DNA from: Dermatophilus congolensis
GTDB taxonomy: Bacteria > Actinomycetota > Actinomycetes > Actinomycetales > Dermatophilaceae
DNA: 64,000 nucleotides
Assembly: GCA_030538115.1 (NCBI GenBank)
Contig: JAUNUP010000001.1
Span: forward strand, 186,001 to 250,000
Direction of reading: 5' to 3'
Position 1 is the stretch's first letter. The number at the start of each line of letters is the position of its first letter. This document shows, in pieces, positions 47,965 through 56,804 of this stretch. The notes below the pieces were generated by a model. The model saw only the letters and a program-made list of their open reading frames with translations, had not been told where the DNA came from and did no database searches. The position numbers and the translations under genes are program-made.

Positions 47965-50900
47965 TGACCCGGGCGATCATCGACGGCAACGAGGCTGCGG
48001 TAGACGTCGCGTACCGGCTCAACGAGCTGTGCTCCATCTACCCGATCACGCCGAGCTCCTCCATGGCGGAGCTCGCCGACGACTGGACGGCCGTGGGCCG
48101 CACCAACATCTGGGGCACCCTGCCCACCGTCGTCGAGATGCAGAGCGAAGGCGGCGCGGCAGGCGCCATGCACGGCGCGCTCCAGGCCGGGGCCATGTGC
48201 ACCACGTTCACGGCCTCGCAGGGCCTGCTGCTCATGATCCCGAACATGTACAAGATCGCCGGTGAGCTGACCAGCACGGTCATCCACGTGGCCGCCCGCG
48301 CACTGGCCGCGCAGGGCCTATCGATCTTCGGCGACCACCAAGACGTCATGGCCGCGCGCCAGACCGGGTGGGCGATGCTCTCTTCCAACAGCGTGCAGGA
48401 GGCGCACGACATGGCGCTCGTGTCGCAGCTCGCGACGCTGCGCTCGCGGGTGCCGTTCATGCACTTCTTCGACGGGTTCCGCACCTCGCACGAACTCAAC
48501 ACACTCGAGAAGCTCTCCGACGACGACCTGCGCGCGCTCGTACCCGACGAGTTGGTGCGCGAGCATCGCCGCCGGGCGCTCTCCCCCGCCGAACCCCGTA
48601 TCCGCGGCACGGCCCAGAACCCCGACACGTACTTCCAGTCGCGCGAGACGGTGAACCCCTTCTACGCGGCGACTCCCGGCATCGTGCAGACGGCGATGGA
48701 CGAGCTGGCCGCGCGCTGTGGGCGCCAGTACCACCTTGTCGAATACGCGGGCGCGCCCGACGCCGACCGGGTCGTCGTCATCATGGGCTCCGGTGTCGAG
48801 ACGGCGCAGGAGACGGCCGCCCACCTCAACGCGAACGGCGAGAAAGTCGGCGTCGTCAACGTGCGCCTCTACCGCCCGTTCCCGGCCGAGGAGCTGCTCG
48901 CCGCGATCCCCGCGACCGCCACCCGCATCGCGGTGATGGACCGCACCAAGGAGCCCGGTGCGCTCGGCGACCCGCTCTACCTCGACGTGTCGTCGGCTCT
49001 CGCGGAGGCGGTGTCGCGTGGCAAGCGCGAGAACCTGCCGATCGTCGTCGGAGGCCGTTACGGGCTGAGCTCCAAGGAGTTCACGCCCGCGATGGTCAAG
49101 GCGATCTACGACGAACTGGCTCTGCCCGATGGCCCGCGCCCGCGTTTCGTGGTCGGCATCAACGACGATGTCTCGAACCTGTCGCTCGTCGTGGGCGATC
49201 CGATCGACATCGAGCCGGAGGGCACGCACACTGCGCTGTTCTACGGCCTGGGCTCCGACGGCACGGTCGGCGCGAACAAGAACACGATCAAGATCCTCGG
49301 CGCCGATGACTCCCGTTTCGCCCAGGGCTACTTCGTGTACGACTCCAAGAAATCGGGGTCGCGCACGACCTCGCACCTGCGCTTCGGTCCCAAGCCGATC
49401 CGCGCGCCCTACCTGCTCAGCAGAGCCGACTTCATCGGCTGCCACCACATGATGATCCTCGAGAGGGTCGACGTGCTCACCGCTGCCCGCGACGGCTCGG
49501 TGCTGCTGCTCAACGCGCCCTTCGGGCCGGATGAGGTGTGGGAGAACCTGCCCGAGCCGGTGCAGCAGAAGATCAGGGCCAAGAACATCCGGTTGTACTC
49601 GATCGACGCGACGTCCGTCGCGCGCGACGCGGGTCTGCCCGGCCGCACCAACACGGTCCTGCAGGCGTGCTTCTTCGCTATCTCGGGCGTGCTGCCCGCC
49701 GATGTGGCGATCACGCGTATCAAGGAGTCGATCCGCACAACCTATGGCCGCCGTGGCGCCGCTGTCGTGCAGCGCAACGAGGACGCGGTCGATCAGGCCG
49801 TGAAGAACCTGCACGAGATCGTGATTCCCGACGGGCCCGGCTCCGGCAAACCGATGATCGCCCCGGTACCCGAGCACGCTCCCGAATTCGTGCGCACGGT
49901 AACTGCCGAGATGATCGCCGACCGCGGTGACACGCTGCCGGTGAGCATGCTCCCCGTCGACGGCACCTACCCCTCGGGTACCGCTGCCTTCGAGAAGCGC
50001 AACATCTCCGAGATCGTCGCCGAGTGGGACCCCGAGGCGTGTATCCAGTGCGGCAACTGTGTCTTCGTCTGCCCGCACGCCGTGCTGCGCAGCAAGTACT
50101 ACCCGGAGTCGGCGCTCAAGGGCGCCCCGGAAGGCTTCAACCACGCGCCGCTCAACGCCGCGGGTCTGCCGAACTCCCGCTACACGCTGCAGGTGTACGC
50201 CGAGGACTGCACCGGTTGCGGCCTGTGCGTCGAGGCGTGCCCCGTCAAGCCGGTTGGTCGCCCGAACCGTCGCGCGATCAACCTCTCGTCGGTGACTGAT
50301 CGCCGCGAGACCGAGATCGGCAACGTCGAGTTCTTCGAGAAGCTGCCGGTCAACGACCGCGGCCGCGTCGACTTCGCGACCGTGCGCGGCACGCAGTTCC
50401 TCGAGCCGCTGTTCGAGTTCTCGGGCGCGTGCAGCGGTTGTGGAGAGACGCCGTACCTCAAGCTGCTCACCCAGCTCTTCGGCGACCGCGCCCTTGTGGC
50501 CAACGCGACCGGATGTTCGTCGATCTACGGCGGCAACCTGCCGACGACGCCGTGGACGAAGAACTCCCAGGGCCGCGGCCCGGCATGGAGCAATTCGCTG
50601 TTCGAAGACAACGCTGAATTCGGTCTCGGCATGCGGCTCGCAGCCGACGTGCAGACGCAGATCGCGCGCACGCGACTCGAAGAACTTCGCGAGGTGCTCG
50701 GCTCCGACTACGTCGACGCGATTCTCGACGCGCCGCAGTTGCACGAGTCGGAGATCGAGGCGCAGCTCGCCCGTGTGCGTGAGCTGAACGAGCGGCTCGA
50801 GCCCCTGCAGGGCCAGGCCGCGGAGGAGCTTCGCAGCGTCTCCGACTTCCTCGTACGTCGCAGTGTGTGGATCGTCGGCGGCGACGGCTGGGCGTACGAC

Positions 50901-51539
50901 ATCGGCTCCGCCGGCGTCGACCACGTGCTCGCGACCGGCCGCGACATCAACATCCTCGTGCTCGACACCGAGGTGTACTCCAACACGGGTGGCCAGGCGA
51001 GCAAGTCGACCCCGCTCGGCGCGGTGGCGAAGTTCGCGGCGGCGGGCAAGATGACCGGCAAGAAGGACATCGCGCTGCAGGCCACCTCGTACGGCGGTGT
51101 CTACGTCGCGCGTATCGCGATGGGCGCCGACCCGCAGCAGACGCTCAAGGCGTTCCGCGAGGCGGAGGCGCACGACGGGCCGTCGCTCATCATCGCGTAC
51201 AGCCACTGCATCGCTCACGGCATCGACATGCGCCGCGGCCTCGACCAGCAGTACAAGGCCGTCGCGAGCGGACACTTCCCGCTCATGCGCTACAACCCGG
51301 TGGTCCGCTCGCAGGGCGGCAACCCATTCCTCCTCGACAGCCCGCGCCCGCGCATCCCGCTCACCGAATACCGCAAGGACGAGCTGCGATTCCGCATCCT
51401 GCGCGCTTCCGACCCGGAGGAGGCCGACCGTCTCGACGAGTTGGGCCAGGCCGGTGTGGAACGCCGTTGGGCCGAATACGAATCGTGGGCCACCAGCGGC
51501 GCCGAATTGTTCACCGCAGACGCTCGAAAGGACTCCTGA
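47964..51539 (+). CDS. nifJ: Pyruvate:ferredoxin (flavodoxin) oxidoreductase, single-chain
   Basis: A 1191-residue thiamine-diphosphate enzyme that converts pyruvate and CoA to acetyl-CoA, CO2 and low-potential electrons. Domains in order: pyrimidine-binding domain (LCSIYPITPSSSMAELAD), the middle alpha and gamma regions (GLGSDGTVGANKNTIKILG), a two-cluster ferredoxin (CIQCGNCVFVCPHAV, CTGCGLCVEACPVKPVG), and a C-terminal ThDP domain (GACSGCGETPYLKLL, VYSNTGGQASKSTP). The ATG 47964 overlaps the upstream stop (TGATG). The symbol comes from nitrogen fixers; nothing here suggests nitrogen fixation. Confidence 0.95.
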   Translation: MTRAIIDGNEAAVDVAYRLNELCSIYPITPSSSMAELADDWTAVGRTNIWGTLPTVVEMQSEGGAAGAMHGALQAGAMCTTFTASQGLLLMIPNMYKIAGELTSTVIHVAARALAAQGLSIFGDHQDVMAARQTGWAMLSSNSVQEAHDMALVSQLATLRSRVPFMHFFDGFRTSHELNTLEKLSDDDLRALVPDELVREHRRRALSPAEPRIRGTAQNPDTYFQSRETVNPFYAATPGIVQTAMDELAARCGRQYHLVEYAGAPDADRVVVIMGSGVETAQETAAHLNANGEKVGVVNVRLYRPFPAEELLAAIPATATRIAVMDRTKEPGALGDPLYLDVSSALAEAVSRGKRENLPIVVGGRYGLSSKEFTPAMVKAIYDELALPDGPRPRFVVGINDDVSNLSLVVGDPIDIEPEGTHTALFYGLGSDGTVGANKNTIKILGADDSRFAQGYFVYDSKKSGSRTTSHLRFGPKPIRAPYLLSRADFIGCHHMMILERVDVLTAARDGSVLLLNAPFGPDEVWENLPEPVQQKIRAKNIRLYSIDATSVARDAGLPGRTNTVLQACFFAISGVLPADVAITRIKESIRTTYGRRGAAVVQRNEDAVDQAVKNLHEIVIPDGPGSGKPMIAPVPEHAPEFVRTVTAEMIADRGDTLPVSMLPVDGTYPSGTAAFEKRNISEIVAEWDPEACIQCGNCVFVCPHAVLRSKYYPESALKGAPEGFNHAPLNAAGLPNSRYTLQVYAEDCTGCGLCVEACPVKPVGRPNRRAINLSSVTDRRETEIGNVEFFEKLPVNDRGRVDFATVRGTQFLEPLFEFSGACSGCGETPYLKLLTQLFGDRALVANATGCSSIYGGNLPTTPWTKNSQGRGPAWSNSLFEDNAEFGLGMRLAADVQTQIARTRLEELREVLGSDYVDAILDAPQLHESEIEAQLARVRELNERLEPLQGQAAEELRSVSDFLVRRSVWIVGGDGWAYDIGSAGVDHVLATGRDINILVLDTEVYSNTGGQASKSTPLGAVAKFAAAGKMTGKKDIALQATSYGGVYVARIAMGADPQQTLKAFREAEAHDGPSLIIAYSHCIAHGIDMRRGLDQQYKAVASGHFPLMRYNPVVRSQGGNPFLLDSPRPRIPLTEYRKDELRFRILRASDPEEADRLDELGQAGVERRWAEYESWATSGAELFTADARKDS

Positions 51540-52564
51540 TGAACGGCGGTCCCATTCTCGACACCACATACCTCGGTCTGGAGCTGCGCTCTCCGCTGAT
51601 CTCCTCGGCCGGCCCGCAGTCGACGACGGTCGACGGGGTGAAGGCTCTCGACGATTCCGGCGTCGGTGCCGTGGTGCTGTATTCGCTGTTCGAAGAGCAG
51701 CTACGCAACGAGGCGGCGCACGACCTCATGCTCATCGACGAGCTCGAAGACACCTCGGCAGAGTCGATGTCGTTCTTCCCCAACCTGATCCCGCAGGACG
51801 AGGGCGTCTCGAGCCGGTACCTCAAGCACCTCGAGGCGTGCGTGAACGCGGTCGAGATCCCCGTGATCGGTAGCCTCAACGGCAGTTCGCTGGGCACGTG
51901 GACCGAGTACGCGGCGCAGATCGAGTCGGCCGGCGCTGCGGCTCTCGAACTGAACATCTACCTGGTCCCGGGCACGACCGGCACGACTGCGGAGGCCGTG
52001 GAGCAGGCGCACGTCGACATCCTCCACGCGGCGAAGAAGGCCGTGTCGATCCCGGTGTCCGTGAAGCTGAGCCCCTTCTTCTCCTCGCTCGGTTCGATCG
52101 CCAAACGCCTCGACGACGAGGGTGCCGACGGGCTGGTGCTTTTCAACCGGTTCGTTCAGCCCGATATCGATGTCGAGACGGTCGAGGTCACGCCGGGTAT
52201 CGAATTATCGACCCCGTTCGAGTCACGGCTGCCGCGCACGTGGATCGCGCTGCTCGCCGGACGGGTCGGGGCCTCCCTCGCGGGAACCACGGGCGTGTAC
52301 ACGGGCGAGGACATCGCCAAGTACCTGCTGGCCGGCGCCGATGTCGTCTGCGCGACCTCTTCCCTCCTGGCACACGGCCCCGACCACGCGGGCACGATGC
52401 TGGCCCAACTCGAGGTGTGGATGGAACGCAAGGGCTTCGATGACGTGGCAGCCGTCCGCGGCCTCCTCGCGGGCCCGGACGACATGCGCACCGACGCTTT
52501 CCAGCGAGCCGGCTACCTCGCGGCTCTGGAAACGGGCAAACAGCGCTACGGCTCGATCGTCTAA
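51539..52564 (+). CDS. Dihydroorotate-dehydrogenase-like flavoprotein
   Basis: A 341-residue predicted FMN TIM-barrel protein resembling class 1 dihydroorotate dehydrogenase. Similar parts are TTYLGLELRSPLISSAGPQS at the start, IGSLNGSSLGTWTEYA, VSVKLSPFFSSLGSIA and the phosphate-site TTGVYTGEDIAKYLLAGADVV. The segment that should contain the catalytic N-x-SCPN of PyrD reads LNIYLVPGTTG, lacking the Cys/Ser base, so pyrimidine synthesis is unlikely. It is coupled to nifJ by TGATG and ends the operon. Homologues accompany nifJ in other bacteria; the substrate is unknown. Confidence 0.85.
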   Translation: MNGGPILDTTYLGLELRSPLISSAGPQSTTVDGVKALDDSGVGAVVLYSLFEEQLRNEAAHDLMLIDELEDTSAESMSFFPNLIPQDEGVSSRYLKHLEACVNAVEIPVIGSLNGSSLGTWTEYAAQIESAGAAALELNIYLVPGTTGTTAEAVEQAHVDILHAAKKAVSIPVSVKLSPFFSSLGSIAKRLDDEGADGLVLFNRFVQPDIDVETVEVTPGIELSTPFESRLPRTWIALLAGRVGASLAGTTGVYTGEDIAKYLLAGADVVCATSSLLAHGPDHAGTMLAQLEVWMERKGFDDVAAVRGLLAGPDDMRTDAFQRAGYLAALETGKQRYGSIV

Positions 52565-52578
52565 GGATCACCGCGCCC

Positions 52579-52610
52579 CCGCCGCACAGGCTCTCGCGCC
52601 TATGCGGTGG
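52579..52610. terminator. Terminator after the pyruvate oxidoreductase operon
   Basis: Arms 52579-52591 and 52598-52610 pair over 13 bp with two imperfect positions and a 6-nt loop, starting 14 nt past the operon stop and ending 8 nt before the convergent gene's stop. It can serve both strands. Confidence 0.6.
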
Positions 52611-52618
52611 ATGGCGTG

Positions 52619-52957
52619 TCAGGGCACTAGGCCGAACAGCATCACTGGGAGTACCGCGGTCACGAGGATGACTGCCGCAATGAGGAGCGGTATCCCGACC
52701 TTGACCGTCGCGGGTGCCTGCTGACGAATGGGGTAGGCCTCCTCACGCTTCGCTTCGACGCGGAAAGCGACTTGCATCGTCGCAATCGCAATGAGTAGCC
52801 CGTGGGCCAGTCCGGCCAAGAAGGTGATCTCGCCGTAACGCTCCCATCCGCGTCCGAGAATGAGTCCCGAGGTGGGATTGGCGCCTACCCACAACCACGA
52901 CGCGACGACGGCAATGACGAGACCGGAGATCACCGATGCGATGACGGATCGAATCAC
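52619..52957 (-). CDS. Small membrane protein, unknown function
   Basis: A 112-residue protein from GTG 52957 with three hydrophobic helices: VIASVISGLVIAVVASWLWV, ITFLAGLAHGLLIAIATMQVAF and VGIPLLIAAVILVTAVLPVM. A charged loop (RVEAKREEAYPIRQQ) separates the last two. The frame is open up to 53149, but that extension is Arg/Cys-rich and lacks protein-like features. Codon use is less GC-biased than in neighbours. I do not recognise a family. It is convergent with the oxidoreductase operon. Confidence 0.55.
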   Translation of the reverse strand: MIRSVIASVISGLVIAVVASWLWVGANPTSGLILGRGWERYGEITFLAGLAHGLLIAIATMQVAFRVEAKREEAYPIRQQAPATVKVGIPLLIAAVILVTAVLPVMLFGLVP

Positions 52958-53180
52958 GGCAGCTCGTTCGAGAGACCCGCGGCCGCTGCCGACATAGCCG
53001 GCCTCGGCATGGGGTTGCGCACCGATTCGATACGCGAGTTCAAGAGCCGGCAGGCGCGCGATTCCAGTGCGCAGGCGTCGCGGGTGGTTGCCATATCGGC
53101 AGCCTACGCGACACCGTCCTGACCAGTTGCTGCTCAGACGAGTACACAACCACGCAGCTGCGAAAGCCGTCCGGCCGGGG

Positions 53181-53960
53181 CTATCCGCGCAGCTCTCGGC
53201 CGAGGGTGAAGGCCGCTGTGCGCACTGCGATGCCCAGGCGGACGGGGTCGACGTCCTTGGTCGGGCCGGTCACCGACAGGCCGGCCAGAACCGCCTTGCC
53301 CCGGCCGAACACGGGGGCGGCCACGCAGGAGACGCCGAGGTGCGACTCCTCCCGGTCGTAGGCAGTGCCCGTCTCCTGGATCGCGCTCAGGTCGCGGGCC
53401 AGCGCACCAGGTGTCGCGACGGTTCGCGGGGTGAGCCGAGGCAAGCCCGTCGCGATCACGGCCCCCACCGCCTCGGGAGGCGCGTAAGCGAGGATGGCCT
53501 TGCCGACGCCTGTGGCGTGAGCAGGCAATCTACCTCCGACCCGCGAGGTGACGCGCGCCCCGGAGGCGCCGACGATGCGGACGTACACCACATCCGTGCC
53601 CTCCAGCACGGCCAGATGTACCCGCAGGCGGGTGGCTTCGCGCAGGTCCTCCATGATCGGCCCCGCGAACTCGGCCAGATCCCGCGGCCGGGCCACAAGT
53701 TCACCCAGCTCGAACAGCCCCATGCCGAGCTGGTACTCACGGCTCTCGGGGTCCTGTTCGAGCAGGCGGTGCCGCACGAGGTCCTGCGCCATCCGGTGAA
53801 CGGTCGGCTTCGGCATCCCCGCCCGCCGCGACAACTCGGCCAACGACAGCCGCGGGCCTGCCGCATCGAACGCTCCCAGCAACGCGACCACGCGATCGAC
53901 GACCCCAGGCCGCGGCCCGGCGCGCGGCGCCGACATCTCGTTTCGCCCAGTGGAATGCAT
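53181..53960 (-). CDS. IclR-family transcriptional regulator
   Basis: A 259-residue repressor or activator. The N-terminal winged helix (VVDRVVALLGAFDAAGPRLSLAELSRRAGMPKPTVHRMAQDL) is followed by the IclR effector domain with HLAVLEGTDVVYV, LPAHATGVGKAILA and a C-terminal SCVAAPVFGRGKAVLAGLSV. ATG 53960 is chosen; ATG 53936 is possible. Such proteins often control aromatic catabolic operons, and the mhpDFE genes lie 1 kb away on the opposite strand. A sequence at its own start resembles one in the mhp promoter region, supporting joint control. Confidence 0.88.
   Translation of the reverse strand: MHSTGRNEMSAPRAGPRPGVVDRVVALLGAFDAAGPRLSLAELSRRAGMPKPTVHRMAQDLVRHRLLEQDPESREYQLGMGLFELGELVARPRDLAEFAGPIMEDLREATRLRVHLAVLEGTDVVYVRIVGASGARVTSRVGGRLPAHATGVGKAILAYAPPEAVGAVIATGLPRLTPRTVATPGALARDLSAIQETGTAYDREESHLGVSCVAAPVFGRGKAVLAGLSVTGPTKDVDPVRLGIAVRTAAFTLGRELRG
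53939..53959. promoter_or_regulatory. Sequence at the IclR gene start shared with the mhp promoter region
   Basis: CGTTTCGCCCAGTGGAATGC here matches CGTTTCGTTCAGTGGAACGC at 54778-54797 at 17 of 20 positions. It overlaps the regulator's own start region, as expected of an autoregulatory operator. Confidence 0.45.
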
Positions 53961-54053
53961 GAACCCGATTGAACCACTCGCTTCCACGGCAGGCGCAGAT
54001 CCTGCGACCCGTCGGCGACGCACCTTTGCCACGCGCACATTCGACCAGGTGCG

Positions 54054-54068
54054 ATAAGGTGGCCTTAT
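54054..54068 (+). promoter_or_regulatory. ATAAGG-N3-CCTTAT palindrome over the start of the MNT gene
   Basis: A perfect 6-bp-arm dyad that includes the A and T of the ATG at 54067 and the presumed ribosome-binding AAGG. Position and symmetry suggest self-repression by the helix-turn-helix of the encoded protein. Confidence 0.4.
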
Positions 54069-54537
54069 GACGCTGGTCGCGGAGTACCGAGCAGCGCAGC
54101 GGGGGCAGGAAATCGCCCGGCTGCGTCGGATACTCGCCGTGCGTGCGATGCTCGCCACGGGATCGAGCCAGGCTCGGGTGGCCGACGAACTCCGGATCTC
54201 GCAGTCTGCGGTCAGCCAACAGTTGCGTACTGCCCGCCTACCCGACGTACACCCCGAGGTACTGGTCGAGGCTGCCGCGCCGATCCTCACCGAAGTGGCG
54301 GCACAGCACGGCTACTCCGACCTGGCTGTCGTCGGTTCCGTGGCGCGACGCCAGGCACGAGACGATTCGGACATCGACCTTCTCGTACGCCCGGCCCCTG
54401 GAACCTCGTCATTCGATTTCATGCGTTTCAAGAGCCTCATCGAGAACATGCTTGACAGACCCGTCGACCTCATCTCCTACGGAGGCCTCATAAGGGGACG
54501 CGATGACGACATTCGACGCGAGGCGGTGCTCCTGTGA
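54067..54537 (+). CDS. Helix-turn-helix plus MNT nucleotidyltransferase (MntA-like antitoxin)
   Basis: A 156-residue protein with a helix-turn-helix (ATGSSQARVADELRISQSAVSQQLR, about 30-54) joined to a minimal nucleotidyltransferase: GSVARRQARDDSDIDLLV, with the GS pair at 90-91 and catalytic D102 and D104. In type VII systems the MNT protein AMPylates its HepT toxin. The downstream frame starting at 54537 overlaps the stop (TGATG) and looks like a HepT fragment. A different N-terminal DNA-binding domain from the 4.3-kb module shows that the two are not recent copies. Confidence 0.8.
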   Translation: MTLVAEYRAAQRGQEIARLRRILAVRAMLATGSSQARVADELRISQSAVSQQLRTARLPDVHPEVLVEAAAPILTEVAAQHGYSDLAVVGSVARRQARDDSDIDLLVRPAPGTSSFDFMRFKSLIENMLDRPVDLISYGGLIRGRDDDIRREAVLL

Positions 54538-54659
54538 TGGATCGCAAGGTCGCGAAGGACCTCCTGCACATACAGACCTGGCTCCAGCGCGTGGATGAGG
54601 ATTCGTCGCTCCAACCCCTGTTCCAGGCGGGACGGAAGGCGATCGCAGCCCAGGTATGA
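54537..54659 (+). pseudogene. Truncated HepT-like (DUF86 HEPN) toxin remnant
   Basis: A 40-codon frame starting MDRKVAKDLLHIQTWLQRVDE, which resembles the first helix of HepT/DUF86 proteins (normally about 110-140 residues). It then runs into SSLQPLFQAGRKAIAAQV and a TGA. The RX4HXY catalytic motif is absent. A deletion after VDE is the simplest explanation. ATG 54537 overlaps the antitoxin stop. The similarity covers only about 21 residues, so the call is moderate. Confidence 0.5.
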
Positions 54660-54777
54660 GCAGCCGGTGAGCCGGTCGGCTTCGGCGCCGCGGCGGACCG
54701 CGATAGGTCGGCCCTTACCGGCCTCGGACTCGCCGCATCGAACGTCTGATCCCGTCTGCTCGACGGCATGGCGGTCG

Positions 54778-54797
54778 CGTTTCGTTCAGTGGAACGC
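54778..54797 (+). promoter_or_regulatory. Candidate IclR operator before mhpD
   Basis: The palindrome CGTTC-AGTG-GAACG (54783-54796) lies about 120 bp before the mhpD ATG, inside a 20-bp stretch shared with the IclR gene start. The rest of 54660-54915 is gene-free and should hold the mhpD promoter. Confidence 0.5.
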
Positions 54798-54915
54798 ATT
54801 CGTTGATCGGAGTGCGCCCCTGCGCGACTGTCGTTGCTATCCCTGAAGGTCAGCCTGTCTCGTCAGGCTCGCGCACCGTTCGGCCGAATGCCGAACCATC
54901 ACTCAACGGAGAGAC

Positions 54916-55731
54916 ATGACCCCTGAACAGCGCACGGAGGCGGCGCAGGCACTGCTCGCCGCGTACCGCACCGGTGAGCCGGTCGCGCAGCTGACGACGA
55001 CGCACGAGGGCATGACCCTCGACGACGCGTATGCGGTGCAGATCCACCAGATCGACGCGCGCCTCGCTGACGGCCGCACGATCGTCGGCCACAAGGTCGG
55101 CCTCACCTCCAAGGCCATGCAGGAGATGCTCGGGGTGAACGAGCCCGACTACGGCCACCTCCTCGACGACACGGCCTACACCGACGGTGACTCCATCGAC
55201 GCCGGCCGTTTCCTCCTTCCCCGGGCCGAGCCCGAGGTGGCGTTCGTGCTCGGCTCCGACCTCAAGGGGCCTGGAGTCACGGCCGAGCAGGCGCTCGCCG
55301 CCATCGAGTCGGTGCTGCCCAGCCTGGAGATCGTCGACTCCCGCATGGATTGGAAGATCACCCTGCTCGACACCATCGCCGACAACGCCAGCAGCGGCGC
55401 GTACGTCCTCGGCGACCGGGCGGCCGCCAAGACCGTCTCCGAGGTCGACCTCGAAGGCGTCGCCTGCACCCTGACCAAGAACGGCGAGACCGTCGGAGAG
55501 GGCACCGGCGCGGCCGTCATGGGCAACCCCATCAATGCACTCGTCTGGCTGGCCAACACCGTCGGCGAGCGCGGCATCGTGCTCGAAGCCGGTCACGTCG
55601 TGCTTCCCGGGGCCGTGTGCGGCATGGTCCCCGTCGCTGCAGGCGACACCGTCACTGCCACGTTCGCCGGCCTCGGCTCCGTCACCGCAACGTTCGTCGG
55701 CGCCTACGGCACCACAGAAAGCAAGGAGTGA
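54916..55731 (+). CDS. mhpD: 2-keto-4-pentenoate hydratase
   Basis: A 271-residue hydratase that adds water to 2-hydroxypenta-2,4-dienoate, giving 4-hydroxy-2-oxovalerate in meta-cleavage pathways. Family motifs are [23 protein letters not shown], the metal-binding [21 protein letters not shown]-type [15 protein letters not shown], and [17 protein letters not shown] near the C-terminus. ATG 54916 follows GGAGAG. It leads the unit mhpD-mhpF-mhpE. Related decarboxylases (DmpH) share the fold, but the order of genes favours the hydratase. Confidence 0.92.
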   Translation: MTPEQRTEAAQALLAAYRTGEPVAQLTTTHEGMTLDDAYAVQIHQIDARLADGRTIVGHKVGLTSKAMQEMLGVNEPDYGHLLDDTAYTDGDSIDAGRFLLPRAEPEVAFVLGSDLKGPGVTAEQALAAIESVLPSLEIVDSRMDWKITLLDTIADNASSGAYVLGDRAAAKTVSEVDLEGVACTLTKNGETVGEGTGAAVMGNPINALVWLANTVGERGIVLEAGHVVLPGAVCGMVPVAAGDTVTATFAGLGSVTATFVGAYGTTESKE

Positions 55732-55733
55732 GC

Positions 55734-56801
55734 ATGGCCTCCGCATCCAACGGCTCCGCTGCCCGCAAAGGCACGGCCGCGATCGTCGGGCCGGGCAACA
55801 TCGGCACCGACCTCATGTTCAAGCTCATGCGCCGCAGCGACATCATCGAGCCGCGGTACATGATCGGCGTCGACCCCGCCTCCGACGGGCTGCGTCGCGC
55901 CGCGTCTCTCGGTCTGGAGGCGAGTCACGAGGGCGTCGACTGGCTCCTCGCGCAGGACGAACTGCCCGACATCGTCTTCGAATGCACGAGCGCCAAGGCC
56001 CACGAGGCCAACGCCCCTCGATACGCGGAGGCGGGCATCGTCGCGATCGACCTCACACCCGCCGCGGTAGGCCCGTACATCTGCCCGCCCGTCAACCTCG
56101 ACCTGAACCTCGACGCGAACAACTTCAACATGATCACGTGCGGTGGCCAGGCCACCACACCGATGGTGAAGGCCGTCTCGTCGGTCGTGCCGGTTCCGTA
56201 CGCGGAGATCGTCGCGTCGATCTCCAGCAAGTCCGCCGGACCGGGCACGCGCGCCAACATCGATGAGTTCACCGAGACCACCTCGCACGCCCTTGAGGTC
56301 GTCGGCGGCGCCGAGCGTGGCACGGCGATCATCATCCTCAACCCGGTCGAGCCGCCGCTGATGATGCGCAACACCGTCTTCTGCGCGATCCCCCCGGAGG
56401 CCGGTGAGCCCGGTGAGCTGCAAGACCGCATCCTGGAGTCGATCCACGCCATGGTCACGACCGTGCAGGACTATGTGCCCGGCTACCACCTGCGCGCCGA
56501 CGTGCAGTTCGACCACGCCCGCGAGACCTGGAACAACCAGGCCCGCGTGTTCATCCCCATCGAGGTCAAGGGCCGCGGCGACTACCTGCCCGACTACGCC
56601 GGCAACCTCGACATCATCACCTCCGCCGCCGCCCGCGTCGGCGACATCATCATCGCCCAGCGGCTCGGTGTGGCCTCGACGTGGAAGTCCTCGGCCGACC
56701 TCGGCGAGACCCCCGCGCCCGACGAGCACGGTGTCGGCACTCCCGAGGCCGCCACCGACGCGTTCACAGCCACGGCCAGCAGCGACACGAAGGGAGCTTG
56801 A
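55734..56801 (+). CDS. mhpF: Acetaldehyde dehydrogenase (acetylating)
   Basis: A 355-residue enzyme that converts acetaldehyde, CoA and NAD+ to acetyl-CoA. The Rossmann loop is [17 protein letters not shown]; the catalytic cysteine lies in [15 protein letters not shown]. Further family parts are [24 protein letters not shown] and [15 protein letters not shown] 35-residue Thr/Ala/Glu tail after the conserved core is unusual but probably harmless. ATG 55734 follows AAGGAG, 2 bp past the mhpD stop. It normally works in a complex with the aldolase MhpE, which channels acetaldehyde to it. Confidence 0.95.
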   Translation: MASASNGSAARKGTAAIVGPGNIGTDLMFKLMRRSDIIEPRYMIGVDPASDGLRRAASLGLEASHEGVDWLLAQDELPDIVFECTSAKAHEANAPRYAEAGIVAIDLTPAAVGPYICPPVNLDLNLDANNFNMITCGGQATTPMVKAVSSVVPVPYAEIVASISSKSAGPGTRANIDEFTETTSHALEVVGGAERGTAIIILNPVEPPLMMRNTVFCAIPPEAGEPGELQDRILESIHAMVTTVQDYVPGYHLRADVQFDHARETWNNQARVFIPIEVKGRGDYLPDYAGNLDIITSAAARVGDIIIAQRLGVASTWKSSADLGETPAPDEHGVGTPEAATDAFTATASSDTKGA

Positions 56802-56804
56802 GCC

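Noticed and set aside
47964..51539. Nitrogen fixation role suggested by the name nifJ
   Set aside because: No nif structural or regulatory gene is present, and the protein is a general pyruvate:ferredoxin oxidoreductase.
48318..51569. A 1083-codon open frame on the minus strand across the pyruvate oxidoreductase gene
   Set aside because: It mirrors nifJ exactly, is rich in Arg, His and Val as expected of an antisense frame, and shows no domain.
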